Shown here one piece after another: positions 1-11,580 of a DNA stretch of 64,000 bases. The notes below the pieces were generated by a model. It did no database searches, had not been told where the DNA came from, and was given only the letters and a program-made list of their open reading frames with translations. Position numbers and translations under genes: made by a program. The stretch's first letter is position 1. Each line of letters opens with the position of its first letter. This DNA comes from Cervus elaphus (taxonomy: Eukaryota; Chordata; Mammalia; Artiodactyla; Cervidae): the NCBI RefSeq assembly GCF_910594005.1, contig NC_057847.1, positions 24,398,501 to 24,462,500 of the forward strand, written 5' to 3'.

Positions 1-126
1 ACAGTCAAAAGGTTGATAGTATTATTAATAATACAGGGATTTGCAGTCTTCAGTCTGCAAATTTGGGCCAAGATCTGTTTTCTGTGGTGCTTGAGCTTAC
101 AGTTAAACATTTTAAAGTGTTCCAAG

Positions 127-249
127 GGACTTCCCTGGCCATTGAATGGTTAAGACTCTGTGCTCCCAATGCAGGGTGCATGGGTTTAATCCCTAGTTGA
201 GGAAAGGAACTAAGATCCCCATGCCATACACCAAAAAAAAAAAAAAAAG
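127..249 (+). mobile_element. CHR-type tRNA-Glu SINE
   Basis: Begins GGACTTCCCTGG, carries the tRNA-like box region ending in GGGTTTAATCCCTAG, and finishes in a 16-A tail. The head matches cetartiodactyl CHR SINEs better than Bov-tA, since the second half reads CTAAGATCCCCATGCC. Confidence 0.75.
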
Positions 250-399
250 TGTTCCAGAAAAAAAGAAAAAAACCAAAGAATTAAGAATATGCAACAGAAA
301 TTCATATGTGATCTACAAAGTCTTAAATATTTGCTATGTGATCTTTTACCAAAAAAAGTTTGCTGACCTCTTTAATAGTTAATGGATTATAGATCCCCT

Positions 400-1426
400 T
401 ATTCTGGAAGAGATGGGAACACCAGACTACCTGATCTGCTTCCTAAGAAATCTGTATGCAGGTCAGGAAACAACAGTTAGAACTGGACATAGAACAACAG
501 ACTGGTTCCAAATTGGGAAAGGAGTACATCAAGGCTGTATATTGTCACCCTGCTTATTTAACTTATATGCAGAGTACATCATGAGAAATGCTGGGCTGGA
601 TGAAGCAGAAGCTGGAATCAAGATTGCCGGGAGAAATATCGATAACCTCAGATAAGCAGATAACACCACCCTTATGGCAGAAAGTGAAGAAGAACTAAAG
701 AGCCTCTTGAAAGTGAAAAAGGAGAGTGAAAAAGTGGGCTTAAAGCTCAACATTCAGAAAACTAAGATCATGGCATCCGGTTCCATCACTTCATGGCAAA
801 TAGATGGGGAAACAGTGGCTGACTTTATTTTCTTGGGCTCCAAAATCACTGCAGATTGTGACCACAACCATGAAATTAAAAGACACTTGCTCCTTGGAAG
901 AAAAGTTATAACTAACCTAGACAGCATAGTAAAAAGCAGAGACATTACTGTGCCAACAAAGGTCCATCTAGTCAAGGTTCTGGTTTCTCCAGTAGTCATG
1001 TATGGATGTGAGAGTTGGACTGTAAAGAAAGCTGAGCACTGAAGAATTGAACACTGAGCACTGAAGAATTGAACACCAAAACTATGGTGTTGGAGAAGAC
1101 TCTTGAGAGTCTGTTGGACTGCAAGGAGATTCAACCAGTCAGTCCTGTGTATTCATTGGAAGGACTGATGCTGAAGCTGAAACTCCAGTACTGTGGACAC
1201 CTGATGTGAAGAACTGACTCATTTGAAAAGACCCTGATGCTGGGAAAAATTGAAGGTGGGAGGAGAAGGGGACAACAGAGGAGGAGATGGTTGGATGGCA
1301 TCACTGACTCAATGGACATGAGTTTGAGTAAACTCCGGGAGTTGGTGATGGACAGGGAAGCCTGGCTTGCTATGGTCCATGGGGTTGAAAAGAATCTGAC
1401 ACTACTGAGCAACTGAACTGAACTGA
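400..1426 (+). mobile_element. BovB (RTE) LINE 3' fragment, sense, decayed
   Basis: The C-terminal half of the BovB reverse transcriptase is readable in pieces: the RNLYAGQE region, GVHQGCILSPCLFNLYAEYI and FIFLGSKITAD. The catalytic YADD box is broken: the Tyr codon is TAA and the second Asp is Asn. The 3' end shows the family's GAACTGAACTGA repeat. The element is 5' truncated. BovB is a ruminant LINE family thought to have arrived by horizontal transfer with squamate relatives. Confidence 0.92.
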
Positions 1427-2034
1427 GAGCCCCTTGGAATTGGAAGAGTCATAGAGGAAGGAAGTAGGAAATGTAAGTGTGGTTTGAGAGTGGTATGCTT
1501 GAACTTGAGTGGAGTTCAGTTATCTTTAATGGCAAGGTTCTAGAACTAGGTTATGACCGTAACAATGAATGACTGAAGTAGGAAGGCTGATAAGATTTTT
1601 GGAGGATGTCATCTGATAGCTGAAAATAACCCCCTTAACAGATCGTCTAATATTTGCTTTAAAAGGAAGGCACTCATACATTCTCTTTTACCTTTGTATA
1701 TAACCCTGCATCTCTACTAGTGAAGTTAATAAAAGGAAGGTCAATCAAAAGTCAAAATCGTGCCACAGCTAAGTTTGAAATCAAGAAGTTTTGAAAAAAA
1801 ATTTAATGGTTCTGGCAAATGGATTACAACTTATTTAAGTAGGTTTTTACAGTTTACTCACTTGTGTTCCATGACATACATGGAAGTTTAAAGTAGAAAT
1901 CATTAATCTTTTTTGCTTTTGTTAGCAAACATAATGATATTTCATATTTTGATGTTTCAGGGGTCATACATTTGATTAAGAAAATCTGGGAAGACATAAA
2001 ATAGCAAATTCACTTTTTTGGGTGTTCTTACATG

Positions 2035-2485
2035 TTACAGCTGTGCTTTTATTTATTGTATTACAAACCATTCCACAACTTAGTGGCTTAAAACAACATT
2101 TATTTGTTTTGCTCATGAATTTACAATTTTGGCAGAGTTTGGTAGAAATATCTCATCTCTACTCAACATGGGTTGGAACTACCTGATTGGGGATGGAGGA
2201 ACTACCTGATTGGGGATGGAGGAACTACTACCAGGATGGCTTACTCACATGACTGACAAGTTGGTGCTGGCCGTTGGTTCCTCTCTGCATGGATCTCTTT
2301 AGTGGAGCCACTTGAACTTTCCTAATATGATGGCTGGATTCTAAGAGCAAGCTGCCCAAGAGACAGAAAGTAGTTTTGAAAACCAGAACCTATATTCTCT
2401 TGGTCAAACAGCAGTAGTACAGATTCAAGGGAGGAGACATAGACATTCTCTTTCTTCCATTTTAATGGAGGCAACTCAGATAATT
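2035..2485. mobile_element. Ancient interspersed repeat (possibly MLT1/MaLR-like LTR)
   Basis: Contains phrases typical of old mammalian repeats (ACTTAGTGGCTTAAAACAAC, GATGGCTTACTCACATG). The family is not certain without RepeatMasker. It includes the 23-bp tandem duplication listed separately. Confidence 0.45.
2176..2221. repeat. Tandem duplication, 23-bp unit x2
   Basis: Two perfect head-to-tail copies of a unit starting GAACTACCTGATTGG, with a partial third start at 2222. It lies inside an older repeat, and perfect identity suggests a recent slippage event. Confidence 0.9.
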
Positions 2486-3140
2486 TTGGACTTTTAAAAA
2501 TGCCACATATACCTTAATACAGGTAACGAAAACATTTCTTCCCCCAGTGTTTATCTTAAATGTTTATCACCATTACCACAAAACCTTTCTTCAGCCCATC
2601 CCTGAGTTTAATATCATCCTTCCTGAACCCTCCATAGTACCTTATTAGTTCCTTTTTTTGTGGCACTTACCTTGAGTTAGTGTAATTTGTAACTTTGTGT
2701 TATCTTTGCTTGCCACTTTTATACACAGCTCTGAATCCCATTCTGAAGTGTCTTACTCATAGTGGTTGCTTGGTAAATGTGTTGTTAAAGGAAATACGAA
2801 GAAATTTTTTTTTAAAAGAACTCACAAATTTTGTATGAATGTTATAAAAAGTGTGACTAACCAAATGAGACCTTGACAAACTGCAAGGTGCGGGTTTTTA
2901 ACGCTGAGAGATAAGAGAGAACTAGAAATAAATTATCAAGGTGATGAAGAAAAGTAAATGTTTAGATAAATTGAAAGTACATTTTGCTTTATAGTTCTTT
3001 AAAAAGCAGAGCAACAAAAAAGTGAACTCAACTAAATTTTGGCATGTCATATATACTATTAGAAAATAATAGTATTTGAAAATGTTTGAAAAAGAAAGCT
3101 TTTTTGTGTGGTCTCTTGAAATTAGGCTGAAATTCTCAAT
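2486..3140. other. Intronic AT-rich stretch with a weak L2-like tail
   Basis: No exon seen. 2570-2800 resembles the 3' end of an L2 element (ends near GGTTGCTTGGTAAATGTGTTG) but is too decayed to be firm. Confidence 0.4.
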
Positions 3141-3158
3141 GTAGCAGGCAACAAATTG

Positions 3159-3310
3159 GACATGACTGAGCAACTAATACTTTCACTTTCACTATGTAAG
3201 TTAAATAAGCAGGGTGACAATATACAGCCTTGACGTACTCCTTTCCCGAGTGCAATTGTGCGGTAGTTTGAACATTCTTTGGCCTTGCCCTTCTTTGGAC
3301 TTGGAATAAA
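3159..3310 (-). mobile_element. Inverted BovB/SINE arm
   Basis: On the minus strand this reads BovB reverse-transcriptase sequence (KECSNYRTIA, then GVRQGCILSPCLFNLHS) running straight into the 3' end of a Bov-tA SINE. It is antisense to the adjacent BovB at 3318-4822. Positions 3159-3247 are nearly identical, in inverted orientation, to 3681-3773. The piece between GCACTC and GGGAAAGG is deleted relative to BovB. Confidence 0.85.
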
Positions 3311-3317
3311 AACAGGT

Positions 3318-4822
3318 TGCACAAGCTATCGCACAGTTCCGCTTATTTCACATGCTAGCAAGGTAATGCTCAAAATCCTTCAAGCTGGACTTCAACAGTA
3401 CATGAACTTAGAACTTTCAGATGTACTGGCTAGATTTAGAAAAGGCAGAAGAACCAGAGACCAAATTGCTGACATCCATTAGATCGTAGAGAAAGCAAGG
3501 GAATTCCAGAAAAACATCTACTTCTGCCTCATTGACTATGCTAAAGCCTTTGTGTTGATAATAGCAAACTGGAAAATTCTGAAAGAGATGGGAATTCCAG
3601 ACCACCTTACCTGCCTCCCGAGAAACTTGTATGCAGGTCAAGAAGCAACTGGACATGGAACAACAGACTGGTTCAAAATCGGGAAAGGAGTACATCAAGG
3701 CTGTATATTGTCACCCTGCTTATTTAACTTACATACAGAGTGAAAGTGAAAGTGTTAGTTGCTCAGTCATGTCGACCTTTTACAACCCCATGGACAATAG
3801 CCCACTAGAGTCCTCTGCCCGTGGAATTCTCCAGGCAAGAATACTAGAGTGGGTTGCCATTCCTTTCTCCAGGGGCCTTCCCGACCCAGGGATCGAACCC
3901 AGGTCTCTTGCATTGCAGACAGATTCTGTACCAACTGAGCCACTAGGGAAGCCCTATATACAGAGTACATCATGCAAAACTGCCAAGTTGGATGAATCAT
4001 GAGTTGGAATCAAGGTTGTCGGGAGAAATATCAGCAACCTCAGATATGCAGATGATACCACCCTAATGGCAGAAAGCAAAGAGGAACTAAAGAGCCTTTT
4101 GATGAAGCTGAAAGAGGACAGTGGAAAAGCTGGCTTAAAACTCAACGTTCAGAAAACTAAGATCATGGCATCTAGTCCCATCACTTCATAACTAATAGAT
4201 GGGGAAACAATGGAAATAGTGAGAGACTTTATTTTCTTGGGCTTCAAAATCACTGCAGGTGGTAATTGCAACCATGAAATTAAAAGACGCTTGCTCCTTG
4301 GAAGAAAAGCTATGTCAAACCTAGACAGTGTATTAAAAAGCAGAGACATCACTTTGCTGGCAAAGGTCCATATAATCAAAGCTGTTTTTTCCAGTAGTCA
4401 TGTACCAATGTGAGAGTTGGACCATAAAGAAGGCTGAGCGCTGAAGAATTGATGCTTTTGAATGCGGTGTTGGAGAAGACTCTTGAGAGTCCCTTGGACT
4501 GCAGGGTGATAAAGCCAGTCAATCCTAAAGGAAGTCAACCCTGAGTATTCATTGGAAGGACTGATGCTGAAGCTGAAGCTCCAATACTTGGGCCACCTGA
4601 TGAGAAGAGCTGACTCACTGGAAAGACCCTGATGCTGGGAAAGATTGAAGGCAGGAGGAGAAGGGGACGACAGAGGATGAAATGGTTGTATGGCATCACT
4701 GACTTAATGGACATGAGTTTGAGCAAACTCCAGGAGATGGTGAAGGATAGGGAAGCCTGGCGTGCTGCAGTCCATGGGATCACAAAGAGCTGGACACGAC
4801 TTAGGGACTGAATAACAACAGC
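3318..4822 (+). mobile_element. BovB (RTE) LINE fragment, sense, interrupted by a SINE
   Basis: The BovB reverse-transcriptase region and 3' part from the TTTCACATGCTAG segment to the GGACACGACT end. It has several stops and frameshifts. The catalytic box is present as YADD near 4046-4057. A Bov-tA SINE (3741-3955) splits it right after the LFNLHTE codons. Confidence 0.9.
3741..3955 (-). mobile_element. Bov-tA SINE nested in BovB
   Basis: The antisense head GAGCCACTAGGGAAGCCC is at its right end and the tail GTGAAAGTGAAAGTG at its left end. Flanks TACATACAGAG and TATATACAGAG look like a target-site duplication of about 11 bp with one mismatch. Confidence 0.9.
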
Positions 4823-4834
4823 AACAAAGGGATA

Positions 4835-5530
4835 ATTATGAAAGATTTTGTATGCAACATTACAGAGCTTGGGACTTTATTTTATATGCAACATGGAAAG
4901 CCACTGGAGGCTTTGTGTTTTAGAAACAACAGCCTTTTTGTTTGTTTTTGGTTTTTTTGGTAACATGGATAATGGATTCCAGAATGCCAGGCTGAACACA
5001 TGGAGATGAATTAGGATACCAGCTAATATAGGTAAAAGATAAGGGCCTGCACTAGATAGATTATTGCAACAATGTTGGAAGAGATTTAAAAGAGAATTCA
5101 GACTTAAGAGTAGATTGACAGGAATTGTTGGATTAGATTTTAAAAGTGTGGAGTGGAAGGAGGAGTAAAGGTTTTTGGCTTGGGCAACTGTTTAGATGTT
5201 AGTATTTTAAGCAAGATAAGGAACATAAGAGTTGAAGTCATAGATTTGTGTCAAAGATAATGAATTTGCTTTTGTATCTGTTGAGTGGGAGTTAAATCCA
5301 GGTGATATAACGTATAGATAGTTAATTATTTCAAGTGGAGCATAGAAAAAAGTTGAGTTTATAGATACAGATTAGGAGTCATTGGGAAGTATAAGTGATA
5401 TTTGTTGAAACAATGTGATCAAGTGAAATTTTCTCTCCAGGGAGAGAAAATGAAGGGTAGATGGAGAAAGGGGAAAAGAAAATGATCAGAGTTAAAAGTA
5501 GAACTAAATTGGCATCTAGAAAGTTGAAGT
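4835..5530 (+). mobile_element. Ancient interspersed repeat, family uncertain
   Basis: Contains the recurring mammalian phrase GAGCTTGGGACTTTATTTTA, then GGAGCCACTGG-like and GGCTTGGGCAACTG segments. Recognised as repeat-like from pattern only. Confidence 0.4.
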
Positions 5531-5609
5531 ATAATTAGGGATGATACCCACTGCCATATTCTGCAAAGGGTCAAGTGGGTAGAAGAGAAGTGAGTCCATT
5601 GAATCTGGC

Positions 5610-5800
5610 AGGATATATAACAGAGTGAGGGTATCTGTCATGAAACCTTGGATTTGAATCCTGGCTCCATCTCTTATTTTACTGTAAGACTTCTGGGAGG
5701 GTACTTGACTTCTAAGCTTTGGTTTCTTTTGAAAACAGGATAGGAGTTATCACAAAAAGTTGGTCTGAGTACTGTATGAAATTAGTAAACACAAACAAAA
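5610..5800 (+). mobile_element. MIR SINE
   Basis: Core-SINE signature (GGATTTGAATCCTGGCTCC, then a GTACTTGACTTCTAAGC-type tail). Decayed, as expected of MIR. Confidence 0.65.
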
Positions 5801-5856
5801 TGCCTCATATAGTTCCTAGCAAATAGTAGGGATTTGATAAAATGTATATATAATAA

Positions 5857-5940
5857 CGAAAATCCCATGGACAGAGGAGCCTGGCAAACTGTAGTCAATG
5901 GGATCACAAGAGTTGGATACGACTTAGTGACTAAACCACT
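5857..5940 (+). mobile_element. Bov-tA/Bov-A SINE 3' fragment
   Basis: Only the Bov-A part remains (AATCCCATGGACAGAGGAGC through GTTGGATACGACTTAGTGAC). Confidence 0.85.
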
Positions 5941-7149
5941 GCCACCATATGTAATAACAGTAATGATGATGTTATAAGTTGGTAACCAAAGCAATAGTAC
6001 TCCGAGTGGTAGGTGATACTTTGGTTGCTAAGGAGGAGGACAAAAACTATATTGCGTTAGGTTGAAGAATGAACTCTTAGGAAAGTTTTTCTTCTTTCTT
6101 TTCTTTTTTCCCTTAAAGCTTTGCCTCTATGGGAAGAGAAAGGTTATGGAGTCTCTTTTGTTAATAAAAGGCCATTGACCTATTGAGAAAACAAATCAGA
6201 TAGAAAAGCAGGGCAGAAGCTGAATTTAAAGGAGCTTAGTATGAGTAGGATGTGAAGAAGATGATACAGTGATTGTAGACTTTAGATCATTTAGAAAGTA
6301 AAAGGAGGAGATATCAGATGCATAATCTTTATTATTTTATTTAAAGGAATCATATAAATTTAAATAAGAGAGACCTGAATTTATATAAATTCAAAAATAG
6401 AAACTCTCCTGAAAATATATCTCCATGTTCCACCTAACTACATGTCATGATCACATTTATAAAGAACCAAATTCCCCTAAATTTAAGTGTCCACATCTGC
6501 ATATGCTAATCGTTCATAGACTTAAAGACCTTTTTGTTTGTTGCTAAAATCCTAGTCATTGAAATTTCTTCGTATGACGCTTGGAACTGAACACGATAGT
6601 TCAAAAAGCCTTTAACCAGTATTAGGGAAAATATGAGGATTGTCTTTGTAGTTCTGCCAACACTCTTTTAAAGAAATTTGAAACCCAGAGTGGATAAAAG
6701 ACTTTTAGTTCACATAAGGAAGTGGTGGTATCAGCTAGGATGAAAATATAGGCCTCCTAACTATTGTATGATGTTTTTGCTACTACAGCTTAATACCAAA
6801 ACAAAGACAAAACCTTCTACCTGTATGTATAAGGAATCATTATTTAAGAATCTGATAAATTAAGCGATAATTATTGGTATTATAGAACATTCATCTCAAG
6901 AAGTATTTAATAGCAAGCTAGAGTAATAGATTTAAGTTTTATATAATGCATTTAAACAATTAAACAAGTTCACAAATAACTCTAGGAAAACATTTAATTT
7001 GCAAATTAATATATATTTTGTTTTAATAATTACTTTAGAACTTCTAGATTGCTTAGCTTTAGATTTATTGTCCAAGTTGGAACCTTTAGATGTATACCAC
7101 TTCTAATAGTTATTAGTTATTAACTACTTTTCTTGTGCTCTGGCCAGGC

Positions 7150-7310
7150 TCTTTGTGTTGATTATCTCATTTATTCTTTATAACAACCGTAAGAGGTAAG
7201 TATTCTCATTATGAGGAAACTGAGAGATGTCATCAACTTGGAAAAGCCTTCCTGCACATCTAATAAACAGGGTGGAGATGAAATTTAAATCCAGACAATT
7301 TGATTCCATA
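7150..7310 (-). mobile_element. MIR-like fragment
   Basis: Antisense MIR pattern: ATTATCTCATTTATTCTTTA, GAGGAAACTGAG, then a GGTGGAGATGAAATTTAAA-like core. Confidence 0.55.
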
Positions 7311-7435
7311 ATTTATGTTTTTAACAACTAGTTTGTTTCATTACTTTAAAGTTTGTTTTCTTCCTTTTGTTTATCATAAAATAGTAGTTTTCAATCTCAT
7401 TTTGATTCTGTTTGACTCATTTTGAATTTAAAATT

Positions 7436-7655
7436 GGGCTTCCCAAGTGGTGCTAGTGGTAAAGAACCTGCCTGCTCATGCAGAAAACATTAAGAGATGC
7501 TGGTTCAATCCCTGGTTCAGGAAGATCCCCTGGAGGAGGGCATGGCAACCCACTCCAATATTCTTGCCTGGAGAATCCCATGGACAGTGGGGCCTAGCAG
7601 GCTACAGTCCATAGGGTCTCAGAGAGTCGGACATGGCTGAAGCGAATGTCCTCAT
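7436..7655 (+). mobile_element. Bov-tA SINE
   Basis: Full-length head GGGCTTCCCAAGTGGTGC, tRNA-like body, Bov-A part and GAGTCGGACATGGCTGAAGC end. Confidence 0.92.
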
Positions 7656-8363
7656 ACTTAGTGTGATTTTTCATTGAATTATTGATCGGTCATTGATAAG
7701 GATATCCTCTAGTCAGGAGGTAATTTTATGGGATAGTCCTTGTACCTAACGAGACTTATGGAGAGTGCTTGGTAAATGTTGTTAGGGGATGGTATTTTAC
7801 GTTTGAATGTGGGAAATGTTCAGTATGTCCAATATGACTATTTTGTTGAATGCAAAAAACTTTTTAAGAGATTTAATAATACAAAGCATTTGTAAATGGC
7901 ACATAGCTAAAAGTAGATAAATCTTAGCTATTTTTCATTGAGACTACCAGAATATTCTATAGTACTTTACCAAATATAGATTTGGCATTGTATTGCTAGC
8001 TGTTTTCAACCATAGTCATTGTAACTCTTTGTTACCTTCTTTTCCTTTGTAAATACTGAAACTATGTTTTCTCCCTTTCCTGACTCTTTTATATCAGTTT
8101 TCACTTTTGTCTGCCTAATTTTGGATTTAGAAATAATATGAAGCCAAGTCTCTTTTATGGAATGCTGGATATGGTGTCCTTTTAGTTATAGACCTTACCT
8201 TTCAGTAGCATATGAGCAACGTTAAAAGTGTCTTTAGTTAATTTTCGCTGGGTAAACGCACACTCAGAGGAAGCAGTCTCAAGTCTTTGTTCAAGAAGTT
8301 AAAGACTTTTAAGATAGTATAATAAATGCTAAGCATTTATCTGAAGAAAAATACCATTTTTGA

Positions 8364-8562
8364 GTTGAAAGTGAAGTGAAAGTCACATAGTCGTGTCCTA
8401 CTCTTTGTTATGCCATGGACTGTATCTTGCCCAGCTCTTCTGTCCATGGAATTCTCCAGGCAAGGATACCCTTCTCCAGAGAATTTTCCCGACCCAGGGA
8501 TGGAACCTGGGTCTCTTGCATTGCAGGCAGATTCTTTACCAACTAAGCCACTAGGGAAGCCC
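8364..8562 (-). mobile_element. Bov-tA SINE
   Basis: Antisense copy: tail GAAAGTGAAGTGAAAGTC at the left and head CACTAGGGAAGCCC at the right. Confidence 0.92.
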
Positions 8563-8592
8563 ATTTTGGAGTTATGTTTTACCTAAAAATCT

Positions 8593-8999
8593 AAAGATAA
8601 AGACCAATACAGTATACTAACACGTATATATGGAATTTAGAAAGATGGTAACGATAACCCTATATGCAAAACAGAAAAAGAGACACAGATATACAGAACA
8701 GACTTTTGGACTCTGTGGGAGAAGGCGAGGGTGGGATGTTTCGAGAGAACAGCATTGAAACATGTATATTATCTAGGGTGAAACAGATCACCAGCCCAGG
8801 TTGGATGCGTGAGACAAGTGCTCAGGGCTGGTGCACTGGGAAGACCCAGAGGGATGGGATGGGGAGGGAGGTGGGAGGGGGGATCGGGATGGGGAATACA
8901 TGTAAATCCATGGCTGATTCATGTCAATGTATGACAAAAACCACTACAATATTGTAAAGTAATTAGCCCCCAACTAATTAAAATAAATGAAAAAAAAAT
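8593..8999 (+). mobile_element. L1-BT 3' end, 5'-truncated
   Basis: L1-BT 3' UTR: AGGTGGGAGGGGGGATCGGG, then ACAATATTGTAAAGTAATTA, ending in an A-rich tail. No ORF2 sequence remains. Confidence 0.9.
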
Positions 9000-9429
9000 G
9001 TTGATGCCTTGTATTTTAAATTAATTCCAGTAATCAGATCCTTATATGATTTCACTGATCTCAGTACCTTTTGTAGAATTTAATGGCTTTCCTAATGTGT
9101 AACCATCTTTTAAGAAGTTCCTTGTGAATAAAAGATAATTAAATGACCAGTTAATTTGCTAGAATTAATTAGGAAATAATTAGTCTAGGGTAAAATTCAA
9201 AATTTTCTATAAACTGTAAGGAAAATAGCCAAATATAAGGACATTTCCATTTATGTAATGATGACATGCTTGTAATTTATTATTGCAGTGGCTGGGTTAG
9301 AGACTAAATTAAGAACCTATGGAAAGTTTGTTGGTCCTGGTAATTACAGCTAAATGGTGATTTGAAAATACTTAATTGTATGAAAGCACTGTCATCTGAA
9401 ATTTGTATTCAATAAATGTGAGCTGTCAA

Positions 9430-9594
9430 CTTAAAGACATTATCTTATTTAATTCTCATAACAATTCTGAGTTAGGATATTATTATCCTAATTTTGCAAA
9501 TAAATAGAGGCTTAACAAAGTTAACCCATCTGGGGTCATGGAGCTGTAGCTGGGATTCTAACCAAACCTTTTTGACCGCAGGACCCAGGTTCTT
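9430..9594 (-). mobile_element. MIR-like fragment cut by the L1 insertion
   Basis: Antisense MIR pattern (ATTATCTTATTTAATTCTCA, then GCTGGGATTCTAACC). It ends in the 16-bp target site of the 9595-11727 L1. Confidence 0.55.
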
Positions 9595-9949
9595 TTTTTT
9601 TTTTTTTTTTTTTTTATTTTATTTTTTTTTAATTTATATATATTTTTTTTCCAGTGGGTTTTGTCATACATTGATATGAATCAGCCATAGATTTACACTT
9701 ATTCCCCATCCCGATCCCCCCTCCCATCTCCCTCTCCACCCGATTCCTCTGGGTCTTCCCAGTGCACCAGGCCGGAGCACTTGTCTCATGCATCCCACCT
9801 GGGCTGGTGATCTGTTTCACCATAGATAGTATACATGCTGTTCTTTTGAAACATCCCACCCTCACCTTCTCCCACAGAGTTCAAAAGTCTGTTCTGTATT
9901 TCTGTGTCTCTTTTTCTGTTTTGCATATAGGGTTATCGTTACCATCTTT

Positions 9950-10276
9950 CTAAATTCCATATATATGTGTTAGTATGCTGTAATGTTCTTTATCTTTCTG
10001 GCTTACTTCACTCTGTATAAGGGGCTCCAGTTTCATCCATCTCATTAGGACTGGTTCAAATGAATTCTTTTTGACGGCTGAGTAAAATTCCATGGTGTAT
10101 ATGTACCACAGCTTCCTTATCCATTCATCTGCTGATGGGCATCTAGGTTGCTTCCATGTCCTGGCTATTATAAACAGTGCTGCGATGAACATTGGGGTGC
10201 ATGTGTCTCTTTCAGATCTGGTTTCCTCAGTGTGTATGCCCAGAAGTGGTATTGCTGGGTCATATGGCAGTTCAAT
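9950..10276 (-). pseudogene. L1 ORF2 C-terminal fragment
   Basis: The minus strand reads the end of ORF2p (LPYDPAIPLLGIHTEE and EWIRKLWYIYTMEFYSAVKK, to the stop). It is joined at the inversion breakpoint to antisense 5' UTR, so the upstream codons of this frame (to 10426) are not ORF2. Confidence 0.9.
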
Positions 10277-10653
10277 AAGTGACCGTCCAAAAGCCTCCAT
10301 ACCTACACTGAAACCAACCACCACCCAAGAGCCAGTAAGTTTTAGAGCAAGACATACCACGCAAATTCTCCAGCAACACGGGAACATAGCCCCGAATGTC
10401 AACATACAGGCTGCCCAAGGTGACACCTAACACATAGACCCATCTCAAAACTCATTACTGGGCACTCCATTGCTCTCCAAAAAGAAGAAATCAAGTTCCA
10501 CGCGCCAGTACACTGACGCAAGCTTCCCTAAGCGGGAAACCTTGACAAGCCAATCGTCTAACCCCACCCACTGGGTAAATCCTCCACAATAAAAAGGAAC
10601 CACAGACCTCCAGAATACAGAAAGTCCACTCCAGACACAGCAATCTAAACAAG

Positions 10654-11580
10654 ATGAAAAGGCAAAGAAATACCCAACAGGTAAAGGAACATGAAAAATG
10701 CCCACCAAGTCAAACAAAAGAGGAGGAGATAGGGAATCTACCTGAAAAAGAATTTAGAATAATGATAATAAAAATGATCCAAAATCTTGAAAACAAAATG
10801 GAGTTACAGATAAATAGCCTGGAGACAAAGATTGAAAAGATACAAGAATTGTTTAATAAAGACCTAGAAGAAATAAAAAAGAGTCAATTAAAAATGAACA
10901 ATGCAATGAATGAGATCAAAAACACTTTGGAGGGAACCAAGAGTAGAATAACGGAGGCAGAAGATAGGATAAGTGAGGTAGAAGATAAAATGGTGGAAAT
11001 AAATGAAGCAGAGAGGAAAAAAGAAAAAAGGATCAAAAGAAATGAGGACAACCTCAGGGACCTCTGGGACACTGTGAAACGCCCCAACATTCGAATCATA
11101 GGAGTCCCAGAAGAAGAAGACAAAAAGAAAGGCCATGAGAAAATACTCGAGGAGATAATAGCTGAAAACTTCCCTAAAATGGGGAAGGAAATAGCCACTC
11201 AAGTCCAAGAAACCCAGAGAGTCCCAAACAGGATAAACCCAAGGCGAAACACCCCAAGACACATATTAATCAAACTAACAAAGATCAAACACAAAGAACA
11301 AATATTAAAAGCAGCAAGGGAAAAACAACAAATAACACACAAAGGGATTCCCATAAGGATAACAGCTGACCTATCAATAGAAACCCTCCAGGCCAGAAGG
11401 GAATGGCAGGACGTCCTGAAAGTAATGAAAGAGAATAACCTACAACCTAGATTACTGTATCCAGCAAGGATCTCATTCAGATATGAAGGAGAACTCAAAA
11501 GCTTTACAGATAAGCAAAAGCTGAGAGAATTCAGCACCACCAAACCAGCTCTTCAACAAATGCTAAAGGATCTTCTCTAG
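10654..11580 (+). CDS. L1 ORF1p, uninterrupted, inside the inverted L1 segment
   Basis: 308 codons from ATG to TAG with no stop or frameshift. ORF1p is the L1 RNA-binding trimer protein. Visible parts in order: a basic polar N-terminus; a long coiled coil at about residues 30-130 (KMIQNLENKMELQINSLETK, repeated Leu/Ile/Met heptads and many Glu/Lys); the RRM-like region starting KRPNIRIIGVPEEEDKKKG at about 144; and the basic C-terminal domain with KAAREKQQITHKGIPIRIT and the REWQDVLKVM helix. Human ORF1p is 338 residues, so this is slightly shorter. It probably lacks its promoter, because the 5' UTR is truncated at the inversion. The reading frame is intact but mobility of the element is impossible without ORF2. 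Confidence 0.93.
   Translation: MKRQRNTQQVKEHEKCPPSQTKEEEIGNLPEKEFRIMIIKMIQNLENKMELQINSLETKIEKIQELFNKDLEEIKKSQLKMNNAMNEIKNTLEGTKSRITEAEDRISEVEDKMVEINEAERKKEKRIKRNEDNLRDLWDTVKRPNIRIIGVPEEEDKKKGHEKILEEIIAENFPKMGKEIATQVQETQRVPNRINPRRNTPRHILIKLTKIKHKEQILKAAREKQQITHKGIPIRITADLSIETLQARREWQDVLKVMKENNLQPRLLYPARISFRYEGELKSFTDKQKLREFSTTKPALQQMLKDLL

Noticed and set aside
8664..8957. 97-codon open frame, Gly/Met-rich
   Set aside because: It is the G-rich L1-BT 3' UTR, not a gene; the same frame recurs in the other L1 3' ends in the window.
10445..11543. Minus-strand open frames of 90-124 codons opposite L1 ORF1
   Set aside because: They are antisense shadows of the 308-codon ORF1; composition (Ser/Phe/Leu-rich) is the complement of the Lys/Glu-rich coiled coil.
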